From contig NZ_JAQMHV010000004.1 in the NCBI RefSeq assembly GCF_028307215.1, forward strand, positions 1 to 64,000: DNA of 64,000 nucleotides. The letters run 5' to 3'. Under the pieces are notes generated by a model. The model saw only the letters and a program-made list of their open reading frames with translations. It made no database searches and was not told where the DNA came from. Origin of the DNA: Falsirhodobacter sp. 20TX0035. GTDB taxonomy: Bacteria > Pseudomonadota > Alphaproteobacteria > Rhodobacterales > Rhodobacteraceae. How positions within the stretch are numbered: position 1 is the first letter of the stretch; every line of letters begins with the position of its first letter. The position numbers and the translations under genes are program-made. Below are positions 27,001 to 37,818 of the stretch, one piece after another.

Positions 27001-27493
27001 CGTCCCCCGGGTCTTGCACGAAGATCACGCCGCCGGCTTCCTTCACCTGGCGCACGCCAAGCGCGCCGTCCGATCCCGCCCCGCTGAGCACGACCGCGAT
27101 GCCATCACCGCGCGCGGAAGCGATGGATTGAAAGAACAGGTCGATGGGCGCGCGCTTGCCCCGCGGTTCCGTGAAGGGGCGGGAGCGGATGCCGTTCCCC
27201 TCGATCACCAGCTCGCAGTCGGGCGCGATCACGTAGACGCAGTTCGGCTCCAGCGTCGGGGTGTCGCCGACCTGCCGGACCGGCATGGCCGTGCGTCCGG
27301 CCAGAATTTCGCTCAGCGCGCTGTCATGTTCGGGGGACAGGTGGATGATGACCACATAGGCCAGGCCAAGGTTGTCGTCGATCTTGTGAAAGAACCGCTG
27401 AAGGGCCCTGACGCCTCCGGCCGAGGCGCCGATCGCGCAGACCGGCGTCAGCGGTATGCCCCGCCGACGCTCTTCCTTGTCCACAAGAACCAT
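23993..27493 (-). CDS. CheB-CheR-PAS-HWE hybrid sensor histidine kinase
   Basis: 1166 residues. CheB methylesterase domain, about 17-200 (S24 in GASAGG, H51 in IIHLSPEH, D142 in SGAGSDGA). CheR methyltransferase, about 215-480 (RDPTAF, SVGCATGEEAYSLA for SAM, TCRNLLIYL). A linker follows, then a long coiled coil (ELQSINEEYRSTAEELE and repeats, about 650-735) and two PAS domains (about 740-935). The HWE/HisKA_2-like kinase has its phospho-His near 975 (ELNHRVKNMLAVVQSIARQT) and HELATNAVKYGAL as the N box. It is cytoplasmic, with no membrane segment. It probably phosphorylates the receiver encoded next. Confidence 0.93.
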   Translation of the reverse strand: MVLVDKEERRRGIPLTPVCAIGASAGGVRALQRFFHKIDDNLGLAYVVIIHLSPEHDSALSEILAGRTAMPVRQVGDTPTLEPNCVYVIAPDCELVIEGNGIRSRPFTEPRGKRAPIDLFFQSIASARGDGIAVVLSGAGSDGALGVRQVKEAGGVIFVQDPGDAEFSMMPRSAIASGVADFVEPIDKMVDRIAEVSQSKEALRRIGEGEAEDDLRRILSFLHARTGYDFSSYKRATVLRRVTRRMQVNRMISLAAYADYLRENPEEAQDLFGDLLISVTAFFRDPTAFDALLKEAIVPLFDSLVGDQKLRLWSVGCATGEEAYSLAILMLEEAERRQVTPNIQIFATDLDDGALATAREGRYPKSIEADVSEDRLRRFFVDDGSHYRIRKEVRDMVLFAHHSALKDPPFMHIDLVTCRNLLIYLERDMQRQLLALFHYALRPRAYLFLGSAESIDTRPEFFTACDREARVYLAKPRVDRRGEMLTQLPREHQPYSPLPRPALDLRERAAFVPPLIHKAALEESAPPSALVDEEHRVLNLSRNAGRYIRPPEGPLSNFLPDIVLPELRAELRRALHRALDAKEATLTLPVAVAFDGAGRRVVMHVSRHVSDERGAPQSLVLFMDGGPVTEATAVVDESSPGIDHLRRVEEELRITQERLSTSRREHESAIQELRVANEELQSINEEYRSTAEELETSKEELQSINEELSTVNSELKTKLDTIASAHSDLQNLINATEIGTLFLDTKLRIKMLTPAVEQLFSVTDSDVGRPISDFTHKLVYDGLERDAARVLRDLAPFEAEVATRTKGWLMMRLRPYRTVDDRIEGVVLSFVDISARREAEERLRQSEDRYRRLFEAMDEGYILAEAIRDEDGTPKTFVILDANPSAYRLLQAELKARHLARSHASARQDWWTLAERVLASGETERLELWDGVVRQWFEVSASNVDENRVAVLFQDITERKRHTDERELLVGELNHRVKNMLAVVQSIARQTLRSTDRPEAFTDSFSKRLEALARAHSILTQDHWRGSDLRELATATLQSFSSEAEQKLVLDGPPAFLSPNATISFAMALHELATNAVKYGALSSAAGLVSLNWAWTKSGDERRLIFAWKESGGPTVVPPTRRGFGGRLLTSVARELSGTATLSYAPEGFSCVIDFPAERPPHHATV

Positions 27494-27684
27494 GAAGCTG
27501 GCCTTTCATCTCTTTTTGGGTCTGAACCTCGAGCAGGCCATATATTCATCATAGCTGTTTTGCGGCGAGAAAGTAGGGACCGGCCGTCAGTTTGATGATT
27601 TTGTGGACGGAAAGCCCGCGCTTCATGCGCAAGAACGCGAACCTTGGGTTCACGTCGAAAAAGCTTGGAAAATCCGGAAGATTT

Positions 27685-27759
<75 letters not shown>

Positions 27760-27864
27760 ACTTGCGTGAGGCGGGTTCTAGCGAGAGGTTGCGGAGGCTG
27801 CAAGAGGCAATTGCGAAAAAAATCGCGCGTTGTCGAAAACTTCGGGGACGGCTAGGGACGTGGC

Positions 27865-29028
27865 ATGAAAACCGATATCGTGATCCTTGGTGCCGGCGCG
27901 GCCGGCATGTTCTGCGCCATCGAGGCCGCCCGCCGCGGGCGGCGCGTTCTTGTCATCGACCACGCCAAGGCGGCGGGGGAGAAGATCCGCATTTCGGGCG
28001 GGGGGCGGTGCAACTTCACCAACACCGGAATCGCGGCGGACCGCTTCCTGTCGCGCAACCCGCGCTTCGCGCTGTCGGCCCTGAAGCGCTACACCCAGTG
28101 GGATTTCGTGGCCCGCGTGGACGAGGCGGGAATCGCCTGGCACGAAAAGACGCTGGGCCAGCTGTTCTGCGACGGTCCCTCCACCCAGATCGTGCGGATG
28201 CTGCTGGACCAGATGCGCGAGGCGGGCGTCCAGCTCTGGCTCGGCACCAGCGTGGAGAAGGTGGAAGGCGGCTTTCGTGTCGTCACCTCGCGCGGGGTGG
28301 TGGAGGCGGAGCGGGTGGTCGTGGCCACGGGCGGCAAGTCCATCCCCAAGATGGGCGCGTCGGGCTTCGGCTATCAGCTTGCGACCCAGTTCGGCCTGAA
28401 CGTGATCGAAACGCGGCCCGCCTTGGTGCCGCTGACCTTTGCCGAACAGGAGCTGGTGCATCTGCAACCCTTGTCCGGCATCGCGCTGGACGCGCGGGTG
28501 ACCACCGGCGCCAGCTTCGACGAAGCCCTTCTGTTCACGCATCGCGGGCTGTCAGGTCCCGCGATCCTTCAGGCCTCCAGCTACTGGCGTGAGGGGGAGG
28601 CGCTGACCGTGGACCTTCTGCCCGGTCGCAGCCTGTCGGACGATCTGCGGCAGTTGCGCGGCGAACAGCCCCGAATCGCCCTGCGAACGGCGCTGACGCG
28701 GCACATGCCCGAAAAGCTGGCCCGCCGGATGGAGGAGGTCTGCGGCGTGACGGGGGCCATCGGCGCCCTGTCGAACGGCGCGATCGAGGCGATCGAGCGG
28801 CAGGTCCATGCATGGCAGCTGAAGCCTGTGGGCACCGAAGGCTACCGCACGGCCGAGGTCACGCTGGGCGGTGTGGACACCGAGGATCTGGACCCCCGCA
28901 CGCTGGAAGCGCGGCGCATGCCCGGCCTGCATTTCGTGGGCGAGGTGGTGGACGTCACGGGCTGGCTGGGCGGCTACAACTTCCAGTGGGCGTGGTCGTC
29001 GGGCTGGGCCGCGGGGCAGGCGGTCTAG
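27865..29028 (+). CDS. YhiN/HI0933-family FAD-dependent oxidoreductase
   Basis: 387 residues. ILGAGAAGMFCAIEAARRG is the N-terminal dinucleotide-binding motif, followed by KIRISGGGRCNFTN, the family signature. VVVATGGKSIPKMG is the internal glycine motif, and FVGEVVDVTGWLGGYNFQWAWSSG the C-terminal FAD-binding motif. It is cytoplasmic; members of this family have mostly unknown substrates. It converges on ccmG with a four-base overlap of stops. Confidence 0.88.
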   Translation: MKTDIVILGAGAAGMFCAIEAARRGRRVLVIDHAKAAGEKIRISGGGRCNFTNTGIAADRFLSRNPRFALSALKRYTQWDFVARVDEAGIAWHEKTLGQLFCDGPSTQIVRMLLDQMREAGVQLWLGTSVEKVEGGFRVVTSRGVVEAERVVVATGGKSIPKMGASGFGYQLATQFGLNVIETRPALVPLTFAEQELVHLQPLSGIALDARVTTGASFDEALLFTHRGLSGPAILQASSYWREGEALTVDLLPGRSLSDDLRQLRGEQPRIALRTALTRHMPEKLARRMEEVCGVTGAIGALSNGAIEAIERQVHAWQLKPVGTEGYRTAEVTLGGVDTEDLDPRTLEARRMPGLHFVGEVVDVTGWLGGYNFQWAWSSGWAAGQAV

Positions 29029-29549
29029 CCGCCCGCCTGCAGCGCCGGTTGCAGGACCGCGTTCACCGCGGCGGGGGTGATGGGGCCCGCGATGCGCGCC
29101 AGCACGTTGCCCTGACCGTCGATGACGAACGTCTCGGGCACGCCATACAGGCCCCAGTTCAGCCCCATGCGCCCAGTTTCGTCCGCGCCCTTGGCGGCGT
29201 AGGGATCCCCCAGTTCCGCGAGAAACCTGAGCGCGTTTTCGGGCCGGTCCTTGTAGTTGACGCCGATGATCTCCACCCCCTCGGCCGCGAGCTGTTCCAG
29301 CACCGGATGTTCCTGCCGGCAGGGCGCGCACCAGCTGGCCCAGAAGTTGACCAGCTTCACCCCGCCCGAACGCAGTTGCGCGTCGGTGGGGGGCGCGTCG
29401 GGGCCCAGAGGGGTAGCGGCCATGGCGGGGGCGGGCTTGCCCTCGAACGCCGTGGGAAGGGCGCCGGGATCGGTGCGCATCATGCCGAACCAGAACAGCG
29501 CGGCCAGGCCCGCAAAGGCTAGCGGAGGGATGAGGATCAGCGGTTTCAT
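29025..29549 (-). CDS. ccmG: Cytochrome c biogenesis thiol:disulfide oxidoreductase CcmG/DsbE
   Basis: 174 residues. An N-terminal membrane anchor (about 3-24) is followed by a periplasmic thioredoxin fold with WASWCAPC, the CAPC redox motif, and the cis-proline segment GVPETFVI. It keeps apocytochrome c cysteines reduced for heme attachment. It is the last gene of ccmABCDG, overlapping ccmD by four bases (ATGA). Confidence 0.93.
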   Translation of the reverse strand: MKPLILIPPLAFAGLAALFWFGMMRTDPGALPTAFEGKPAPAMAATPLGPDAPPTDAQLRSGGVKLVNFWASWCAPCRQEHPVLEQLAAEGVEIIGVNYKDRPENALRFLAELGDPYAAKGADETGRMGLNWGLYGVPETFVIDGQGNVLARIAGPITPAAVNAVLQPALQAGG

Positions 29550-29698
29550 TCCTTGCCCCGTTCCTCCACATCGCGCAGGCGGGCGTGCATCCGCACCGCC
29601 TGCCAGACTGACAGCCCGACCAGCCCCGCGATCAGCAGAAGTGACAAGCCATAGGCGCCCAGAACGGCGCCCGCGTATTTTCCCAGTTCTGGCATCAT
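29546..29698 (-). CDS. ccmD: Heme exporter accessory protein CcmD
   Basis: 50 residues (ATG 29698; the next codon is also ATG). One membrane helix (GAYGLSLLLIAGLVGLSVW) with a charged cytoplasmic tail, as in CcmD, which helps release holo-CcmE from CcmABC. The size is normal for alphaproteobacteria. It overlaps both neighbours by four bases. Confidence 0.88.
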   Translation of the reverse strand: MMPELGKYAGAVLGAYGLSLLLIAGLVGLSVWQAVRMHARLRDVEERGKE

Positions 29699-30423
29699 GC
29701 CATCCGCTCCCTCAGGATCAGGGCCTGCAGGCGGCGGCGGCGCACCTCGGTCCGGGTGCGCAGCAGCACCAGCGCGAGGAACAGCAGCATGAAGCCCGCC
29801 ATGCACAGCACCAGCGGATACCAGTAGGTGTCGGACATGTGCTGCTGCTTGTCCATCGACAGCGACGCGCCCTGATGCAGCCCTTGGTTCCAGAACAGCA
29901 CCGCATAGCGCGACAGGATGGCGAACACCGACCCTACCATGCACAGGACGGAGGTGAGGTCGGCGGCGGTGTCCGGATCCTCGATCGCCTGCCACAGCGC
30001 GATGTAGCCCAGATAAAACATGAACAGGATCAGGAACGAGGTCAGCCGCGGATCCCACGCCCACCACGTGCCCCACATCGGCTGGCCCCAGATCGCCCCG
30101 GTCATCAGCGCGATCACCGTCATGGTGATGCCCACGGGCGCCGCGGCCTTGGCCACCAGCGCCGACACGTGATGCCGCCGGATCAGCCAGATCAGCGAGG
30201 CGACCAGCATCACCATCCAGCCGTTGATGGCGACGAGGGCGGACGGAACGTGCAGGAAGATGATCTTGACGGTGGCACCCTGGCGGTAGTCGTCCGGTGT
30301 CAGGAAGAAGCCCCAGATCAGGCCCACGACCAGACACAGGGCCGCCAGTCCCGCCACCCAGGGCAGGAACCGCCCCGAGACTTGCATGAACTTCCGTGGA
30401 TTCGCGTATTCCCAGATCGACAT
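29695..30423 (-). CDS. ccmC: Heme exporter protein CcmC
   Basis: 242 residues from ATG 30423 (a GTG at 30456 is an alternative). Six membrane helices and the tryptophan-rich periplasmic loop WGQPMWGTWWAWDPRLTS, which presents heme to CcmE. A conserved His lies before it (FLHVPSA). Inner-membrane component of system I cytochrome c maturation. Confidence 0.94.
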   Translation of the reverse strand: MSIWEYANPRKFMQVSGRFLPWVAGLAALCLVVGLIWGFFLTPDDYRQGATVKIIFLHVPSALVAINGWMVMLVASLIWLIRRHHVSALVAKAAAPVGITMTVIALMTGAIWGQPMWGTWWAWDPRLTSFLILFMFYLGYIALWQAIEDPDTAADLTSVLCMVGSVFAILSRYAVLFWNQGLHQGASLSMDKQQHMSDTYWYPLVLCMAGFMLLFLALVLLRTRTEVRRRRLQALILRERMA

Positions 30424-30459
30424 GAAGGTGGATTCATCCTTTTCCGCGCGCAGCACAAG

Positions 30460-31116
30460 TCATCTTAGATTGATCCGAAGCGCCTGCGCCGAGGCAAATG
30501 GAAGCAGGGCGGCGCTGCCCGCGCTGATGGCCGCCAAAAGCGCCAGCGGCACCAGCGCGGGCAGGCCGTCCGCCCCGCGCTGCGCCGCCTCCGCCCCGTA
30601 GATCAGCGTGGGAACATACAGCGGCAGCACCAGCAGGCTGAGGAGAAGGCCCCCGCGCTTCAGCCCCACGATCAGGGCTGCGCCGAAGGTGCCGATGACC
30701 GACAGCGCGGGTGTGCCCACCAGAAGCGACACGAACAGCCACGGATACCCGTGCACGGGAAGGTTCAGCAGAACGCCCAGCAGCGGTGCGGCCAGCGTCA
30801 GGGGCAGGCCGGTGACCAGCCAGTGCGCCAGCGCCTTCACCGCGACGATCCCTTCCAGCGGCATCGGCGCCGTGACCAGCAGGTCCAGCGATCCATCCTC
30901 GTGATCCAGCGCGAAGATGCGGTCAAGGGACAGCAGGCAGGCCAGCAGCGCGCCGATCCACAGGATGCCGGCCGCGATGCGGGCGTGCAGCGCGCTTTCG
31001 GGGCCGACGCCCAGCGGCACGAGGATGGTGACCAACAGGAAGAAGGCCAGCCCCAGCCCGAAGCCGCCGCCCGACCGCACCGACAGGCGCAGGTCCCGAA
31101 GCAGAAGGGCGATCAC
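30460..31116 (-). CDS. ccmB: Heme exporter permease CcmB
   Basis: 218 residues with six hydrophobic segments. The start reads [20 protein letters not shown], and the conserved [19 protein letters not shown] faces CcmA. It pairs with the CcmA ATPase; its start overlaps the ccmA end by four bases, and 36 bases separate it from ccmC. Confidence 0.92.
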   Translation of the reverse strand: MIALLLRDLRLSVRSGGGFGLGLAFFLLVTILVPLGVGPESALHARIAAGILWIGALLACLLSLDRIFALDHEDGSLDLLVTAPMPLEGIVAVKALAHWLVTGLPLTLAAPLLGVLLNLPVHGYPWLFVSLLVGTPALSVIGTFGAALIVGLKRGGLLLSLLVLPLYVPTLIYGAEAAQRGADGLPALVPLALLAAISAGSAALLPFASAQALRINLR

Positions 31117-31727
31117 AGGAACGCCTCGTCGAAGCCGCCCTGGGGCAGGATGTCACGGGCGGCGATGGGGGCCATCTCCAGCACCTCGGCATCAAGGCCC
31201 AGATCGATATGGGTGGCGATCAGCGCCGCGCCCCCGTCCGCCAGATGCTGCCGCACGACCGCAGCGAAAAGCGCGACCGACGCGGCATCAAGCGACACCG
31301 TCGGTTCGTCCAGAAGCCAGATCGGCCGCCCCGTCACCAGCAGACGCGCAAGCCCCAGCCGGCGTTTCTGCCCCGCCGACAGCGCCTGCGCGGGCCGATC
31401 CGCCAGACCGTCAAGATTCATGCGCAACAGCGCATCGCCCACCGGACGATCGTGGACGCGGGCCCAGAACTGCAAGTTCTCGCGCACGGTCAACGTGGCC
31501 TTCAGGCCGTCGAGGTGGGAGGCGTAGGTGATGGCATCCGCGCCCGCGTCGATCCGGCCGGCGACGGGGGGTTGCAGGCCTGCCAGTGTGCGCAGCAGCG
31601 TGGTCTTTCCCGACCCATTCGGACCCCGAAGCACCCGCGCCTGACCTGCCCGCAACGTCAGCGACACGCCCTGAAGGACGATCAGCCCGCCGCGGGCGCA
31701 GCTCAGATCCGAAACACGCAATTCCAT
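31113..31727 (-). CDS. ccmA: Heme exporter ATP-binding protein CcmA
   Basis: 204 residues of an ABC ATPase: [16 protein letters not shown] is Walker [17 protein letters not shown] the signature, and [12 protein letters not shown] Walker B. The signature begins LSAGQ rather than LSGGQ, as is usual for CcmA. It provides the energy for CcmABCD-dependent release of heme-loaded CcmE. First gene of the operon; ccmE, ccmF and ccmH are not in this window. Confidence 0.93.
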   Translation of the reverse strand: MELRVSDLSCARGGLIVLQGVSLTLRAGQARVLRGPNGSGKTTLLRTLAGLQPPVAGRIDAGADAITYASHLDGLKATLTVRENLQFWARVHDRPVGDALLRMNLDGLADRPAQALSAGQKRRLGLARLLVTGRPIWLLDEPTVSLDAASVALFAAVVRQHLADGGAALIATHIDLGLDAEVLEMAPIAARDILPQGGFDEAFL

Positions 31728-31816
31728 GCCCGTCGCCTATCCCAAGACCGGCAGCCGGAAAAGACACTTTCCTTCCCACGCCGCGACGTTCTATGCCTTA
31801 GGAAAAGAGTAGGAAT

Positions 31817-32659
31817 ATGTGGACACGACGCTTCATGCTGACCGGCCTTGCCTTGACCGCGCCCGCGCTGGCGCGGGCCCAGTTCCGGCCGTCGAAGGCC
31901 GACCTGTCGATTCTGAGGGCCGCGGTTCCCAGCCATCGTCTGGACGTGTGGGACGTTGATGGGTACCGGATCTTCCGTGCCGTCCCTGTCGCAGGTGCGA
32001 CACATGCGCTCTATCTTCTGGACGGCAACGGCATGTTTGATGCGCTGACGCCGGACATGCTGACTGCGGTGCCGGGCCTTGCGGTTCTGGGGATCGGATA
32101 CCCGACCGACGAACGGTTCGACACCACCCGCCGTTCCTTGGACTACACCCCGCTGGCTGGCGGCCCGGTGCCGGACCCCGAGCGGCCCGAGCGCAGGATC
32201 GGCGGTGCGCAGCTGTTCCTGCCGCGCCTGACCGGCCCGTTGCGCGCGGCGGCGGAGGATGGGCTCGCCATCACCACGCGCACCCTGTCCGGGCATTCCT
32301 TCGGCGGCCTCTTCACCCTCTGGACGCTGCTGACCGCGCCTGCAAGCTTCGACCGGTATGCGGCGGTCAGCCCGTCGCTGTGGTGGGGGGATGGGGTGTT
32401 GGAGCGGATCACACCGGCGGATCTGCCGCGGCCGACGCCGCTGTTCCTCGCCTACAGCGCGGCGGAAGGACGGCGCGGCACGATGGATGAGGAAGCGTTC
32501 CGCCAGCACCGGGCCGAAGCCGCGAAGCGGAGGGAGGCGTTCGTAGAGCGGCTGCGGTCCCGGCCGAAGCTGACGGTGACGCAGCACGTGTTCCCGGACC
32601 TGTCGCACGGTCAGACGCTGGGCGCGGCGCTGCCGCTAACCTTGCCCTTCGCGCAATGA
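31817..32659 (+). CDS. Exported esterase of the IroE/Fes siderophore-hydrolase type
   Basis: 280 residues from ATG 31817. A Tat-like or Sec signal (TRRFMLTGLALTAPALARA) leads to an alpha/beta hydrolase: ALYLLDGNGMFDAL is the oxyanion region, LSGHSFGGLFTLW holds the nucleophile serine, and DLSHGQTL the catalytic histidine. The layout matches periplasmic IroE-like hydrolases that open tri-ester siderophores. No siderophore gene adjoins it; an importer lies about 9 kb away at 41317-44908. Another ester substrate cannot be excluded. Confidence 0.7.
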   Translation: MWTRRFMLTGLALTAPALARAQFRPSKADLSILRAAVPSHRLDVWDVDGYRIFRAVPVAGATHALYLLDGNGMFDALTPDMLTAVPGLAVLGIGYPTDERFDTTRRSLDYTPLAGGPVPDPERPERRIGGAQLFLPRLTGPLRAAAEDGLAITTRTLSGHSFGGLFTLWTLLTAPASFDRYAAVSPSLWWGDGVLERITPADLPRPTPLFLAYSAAEGRRGTMDEEAFRQHRAEAAKRREAFVERLRSRPKLTVTQHVFPDLSHGQTLGAALPLTLPFAQ

Positions 32660-32662
32660 AAA

Positions 32663-32686
32663 AGGCCCCGGATCGCTCCGGGGCCT
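32663..32686. terminator. Hairpin terminator between the esterase and acnA
   Basis: AGGCCCCGGA and TCCGGGGCCT form a ten-base perfect stem with a TCGC loop. It lies between convergent genes, with AAAAA before it (T-run on the minus strand) and TCGTTC after it, and can serve both. Confidence 0.8.
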
Positions 32687-32692
32687 CGTTCA

Positions 32693-35398
<2,706 letters not shown>

Positions 35399-35482
35399 AG
35401 CGGGCCTCCTGGCACTGGCTCGGGTTGGTGGCGCTGCCTCCGTGATGCCAGCCTCGGCGACACGGTGCAAGACTCGGCCTAT

Positions 35483-35502
35483 CGGTATACGAATGTATGC
35501 CG
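35483..35502. promoter_or_regulatory. Inverted repeat between acnA and the DUF1223 gene
   Basis: CGGTATAC and GTATGCCG are imperfect inverted copies (seven of eight) around GAAT. The site is 85 bases from the acnA start and 100 bases from the divergent DUF1223 start, where an operator or overlapping promoter would be expected. The regulator is unknown. Confidence 0.35.
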
Positions 35503-35602
35503 GTTTGCCAGCAAGAAAAGTATCGGCACGAAATCTCTCAATTCCTTGATTGGCATGGGCGGGCCGGGGCGTTTAGAAAGGCCGCGAAGGAAGGTGGGGA
35601 TC

Positions 35603-36298
35603 ATGCAGCGACTGTTCGGCACCGTCTGTGGACTGAGCCTCGGGATCTCCGGCGCGGCCTGGGCGGACTCCGCCCCCGCCGTCGTGGTGGAGCTTTACAC
35701 CTCGCAGGGCTGCTCGGCCTGCCCCCCGGCGGATGAGCTTCTGGCCCAGCTGGCGGACGATCCGCGCGTTCTGGCGCTGGCGCTGCACGTGGATTACTGG
35801 GATTACATCGGCTGGACCGATCACTTCGGGCAGGCGGCCTTCACGGCGCGTCAGAAGGACTATGCCCGAGTGGCAGGCAGCCGGATGCTGTACACCCCCC
35901 AGTTCATCATCGACGGGTCGGAGCGGGTGGAAGGCAATCAGCCCACCCGCGTGCAGGCCCTGATCGCCCAGCAGCTGGGCAGCGCCGATCCCGACCTGAC
36001 CCTGACCCGCGAAGGCGACAAGATCCACGTGCAGGCCGCGGCCGCCACGCTGGCCCAGCCCGTGCAGGTGCAGGTCGTCCGCTTCCGCCCCGAGATGACG
36101 GTGGAGATCGAGCGCGGCGAGAATGCGGGCAAATCCATCGCCTACCGCAACATCGTCACGGACTGGCAGGTCGTGGGAGACTGGGACGGCAAGGCGCCGC
36201 TGGACCTCCAGGCCCCAGCTGCGGGGCAGGACCGGACGGTGGTGATCCTTCAGGCGCCGGGCCCCGGCGCCGTGGTCGCGGCGGAACGCCTGAACTAG
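35603..36298 (+). CDS. Exported DUF1223 thioredoxin-like protein
   Basis: 231 residues from ATG 35603. Signal peptide about 1-21. The body is the DUF1223 fold: VVELYTSQGCSACPPADELL contains a CSAC pair in a thioredoxin-like position, followed by HVDYWDYIGW and YTPQFIIDG. It is periplasmic, with a possible redox role; the family is uncharacterised. Its end overlaps the convergent LpxL-type gene by four bases. Confidence 0.85.
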   Translation: MQRLFGTVCGLSLGISGAAWADSAPAVVVELYTSQGCSACPPADELLAQLADDPRVLALALHVDYWDYIGWTDHFGQAAFTARQKDYARVAGSRMLYTPQFIIDGSERVEGNQPTRVQALIAQQLGSADPDLTLTREGDKIHVQAAAATLAQPVQVQVVRFRPEMTVEIERGENAGKSIAYRNIVTDWQVVGDWDGKAPLDLQAPAAGQDRTVVILQAPGPGAVVAAERLN

Positions 36299-37188
36299 CG
36301 CCGGCGCTTCTTCATCGCCGCCTTCCAGCGGCGGTGGATCCAGAACCACTGATCCAGATGCTGGCGCACCAGCGCTTCAAGCGAGTCGTTCAGGGCCTGC
36401 GTCATCGTCGCGGGGTCCGTGTGCGGGATGGGCGCTTCCATCACGATTTCGAAATCCAGACCGTTTTCCTGACGGACGGCATAGGTGGGCACCAGCAGAG
36501 CCTTGTATTTCAGCGCAAGATCCGCCGCCGACAGGGCGGTCATCGCGGTCTGGCCGAAGAAGGTCAGCCGCGCGCCGTCATACATGTGCAGGTCGATCAG
36601 CATGCCCAGCTTGCCGCCCGACTTCAGGTGCCGCAGCATCCCGCCCAAGCCCTGACGTCCGCGCGGAAAGGCCGGGGTGCCCAGCGATTCCATGGCCGCA
36701 ACATAGTGCTTGTTGAAATAGCGGTTGTTCATCGGCCGGTAGAGGACGCCGACGGTGTAGCCGCGGGCCGTCATCGCGGCGCGGCTCGCCTCATAGTTTC
36801 CGAAATGGCCGGTCAGGAAGATCACGGGACGCTTCTCGGCATGGGCCTTGTCGACCTCGGCCAGTCCCGGTCCGCGCACGGGGCTGGCCCCCGCGTGCTT
36901 CAGGAACTCCGCGCCCGAATAGGACTCGATCACCGTGCGGCCGACATTGTCCGGCACCTTGCGGACCAGACGCTCCACCTCCTCTTTCGGAAGGTCGGGC
37001 AGCACGAAGGCGAGGTTCGTGCGGATGCGGTCGCGATAGCCCGCCATCGGGGCGATCACATGGGTCATGATCCAGCCGCACAAGGGCACGCGCACGCGGT
37101 ACGGCAACAGAAGAAGCCCACCGATCAGCCCGCGTAGGGCCGCGTTCTCGATCCAGTCGCGCGCGGGGCTTTTCGTCTTCTTGGGCAT
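36295..37188 (-). CDS. LpxL/HtrB-type lipid A acyltransferase
   Basis: 297 residues. An N-terminal membrane helix (LRGLIGGLLLLPYRVRVPL) is followed by the acyltransferase core. HFGNYE supplies the H-x4-E catalytic pair, YRPMNNRYF and RGRQGLGGML the substrate motifs, and WFWIHRRWK the family C-terminal signature. It adds a secondary acyl chain to lipid A (or a related glycolipid) at the inner membrane. It lies downstream of the pqi operon, separated from it by a hairpin. Confidence 0.88.
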   Translation of the reverse strand: MPKKTKSPARDWIENAALRGLIGGLLLLPYRVRVPLCGWIMTHVIAPMAGYRDRIRTNLAFVLPDLPKEEVERLVRKVPDNVGRTVIESYSGAEFLKHAGASPVRGPGLAEVDKAHAEKRPVIFLTGHFGNYEASRAAMTARGYTVGVLYRPMNNRYFNKHYVAAMESLGTPAFPRGRQGLGGMLRHLKSGGKLGMLIDLHMYDGARLTFFGQTAMTALSAADLALKYKALLVPTYAVRQENGLDFEIVMEAPIPHTDPATMTQALNDSLEALVRQHLDQWFWIHRRWKAAMKKRRR

Positions 37189-37207
37189 GCACTCTTCCGT
37201 CTGTCTT

Positions 37208-37232
37208 GGGCCCTGACATAAAGTCCGGGCCC
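37208..37232 (-). terminator. Hairpin after pqiC
   Basis: GGGCCC, one base, GAC pairs with GTC, one base, GGGCCC around an ATAAA loop. It lies between the pqiC stop and the acyltransferase start, so it may end pqi transcripts or attenuate read-through into the next gene. Confidence 0.45.
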
Positions 37233-37250
37233 GTGGACCACAAGTCCGGG

Positions 37251-37808
37251 TCAGCGCGCCACGGACCGGGCGATCTGTGCGGCCAGCTGCGCGACGGCCG
37301 TCGACTGGGCGACCGCGATCTGGGCCGGGGCCTGACCGGCGACGGGCACCGCGATGGCGAAATCCTGCGACGGCGCGCCAAGCGACACACCCTCGGCCCG
37401 CACGTAATAGATGCCGTCAAGGTGGAACTGGCCGTCGGCGCCGGCCAAGATGCGGTCCACGCGCACGTCCACCTCGCCATCCGGCAGGCCGGACAGGGGC
37501 CAGGGTTCGGGGGCGACGGTGGCCGACAGGCTGCGGTTCAGCTGGCGCGACAGGGCCAGCGTCACGGCGCGGGGCTGAAGGTCGGCCCAGCGGGCGCGCG
37601 ACAGGATCTGCACCGCGCCGCCCGCATCCTGCAGCGCCATGCTGTCATCGGTGGCGTAATCGGGCATCGACACCTCGCGCACCATGATCGTGCGGGCGGA
37701 CGTGTTCAGCCGCTGCGCCACGGGCTGGGTCTGAAGCTGATAGGCGTCGGGGGTTCCGCAGGCGGCAAGGGTCGCCACCAGCAGAAGGGTCAAGGCGGGT
37801 TTCATCAT
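37251..37808 (-). CDS. pqiC: PqiC-type outer-membrane lipoprotein (ABC transport auxiliary)
   Basis: 185 residues, signal with a lipobox (LLLVATLAACGTP; Cys near residue 17). The domain matches the PqiC/DUF330 auxiliary family: YQLQTQPV near the start, then RWADLQPRAV and EVDVRVDRIL. It anchors the PqiB tunnel at the outer membrane. It follows pqiB by ten bases. Confidence 0.85.
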   Translation of the reverse strand: MMKPALTLLLVATLAACGTPDAYQLQTQPVAQRLNTSARTIMVREVSMPDYATDDSMALQDAGGAVQILSRARWADLQPRAVTLALSRQLNRSLSATVAPEPWPLSGLPDGEVDVRVDRILAGADGQFHLDGIYYVRAEGVSLGAPSQDFAIAVPVAGQAPAQIAVAQSTAVAQLAAQIARSVAR

Positions 37809-37818
37809 GTGTCTCTCC

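Noticed and set aside
24569-27595. A 1008-codon plus-strand frame opposite the hybrid kinase
   Set aside because: Antisense shadow caused by high third-position GC; the opposite strand has intact CheB, CheR and HWE motifs.
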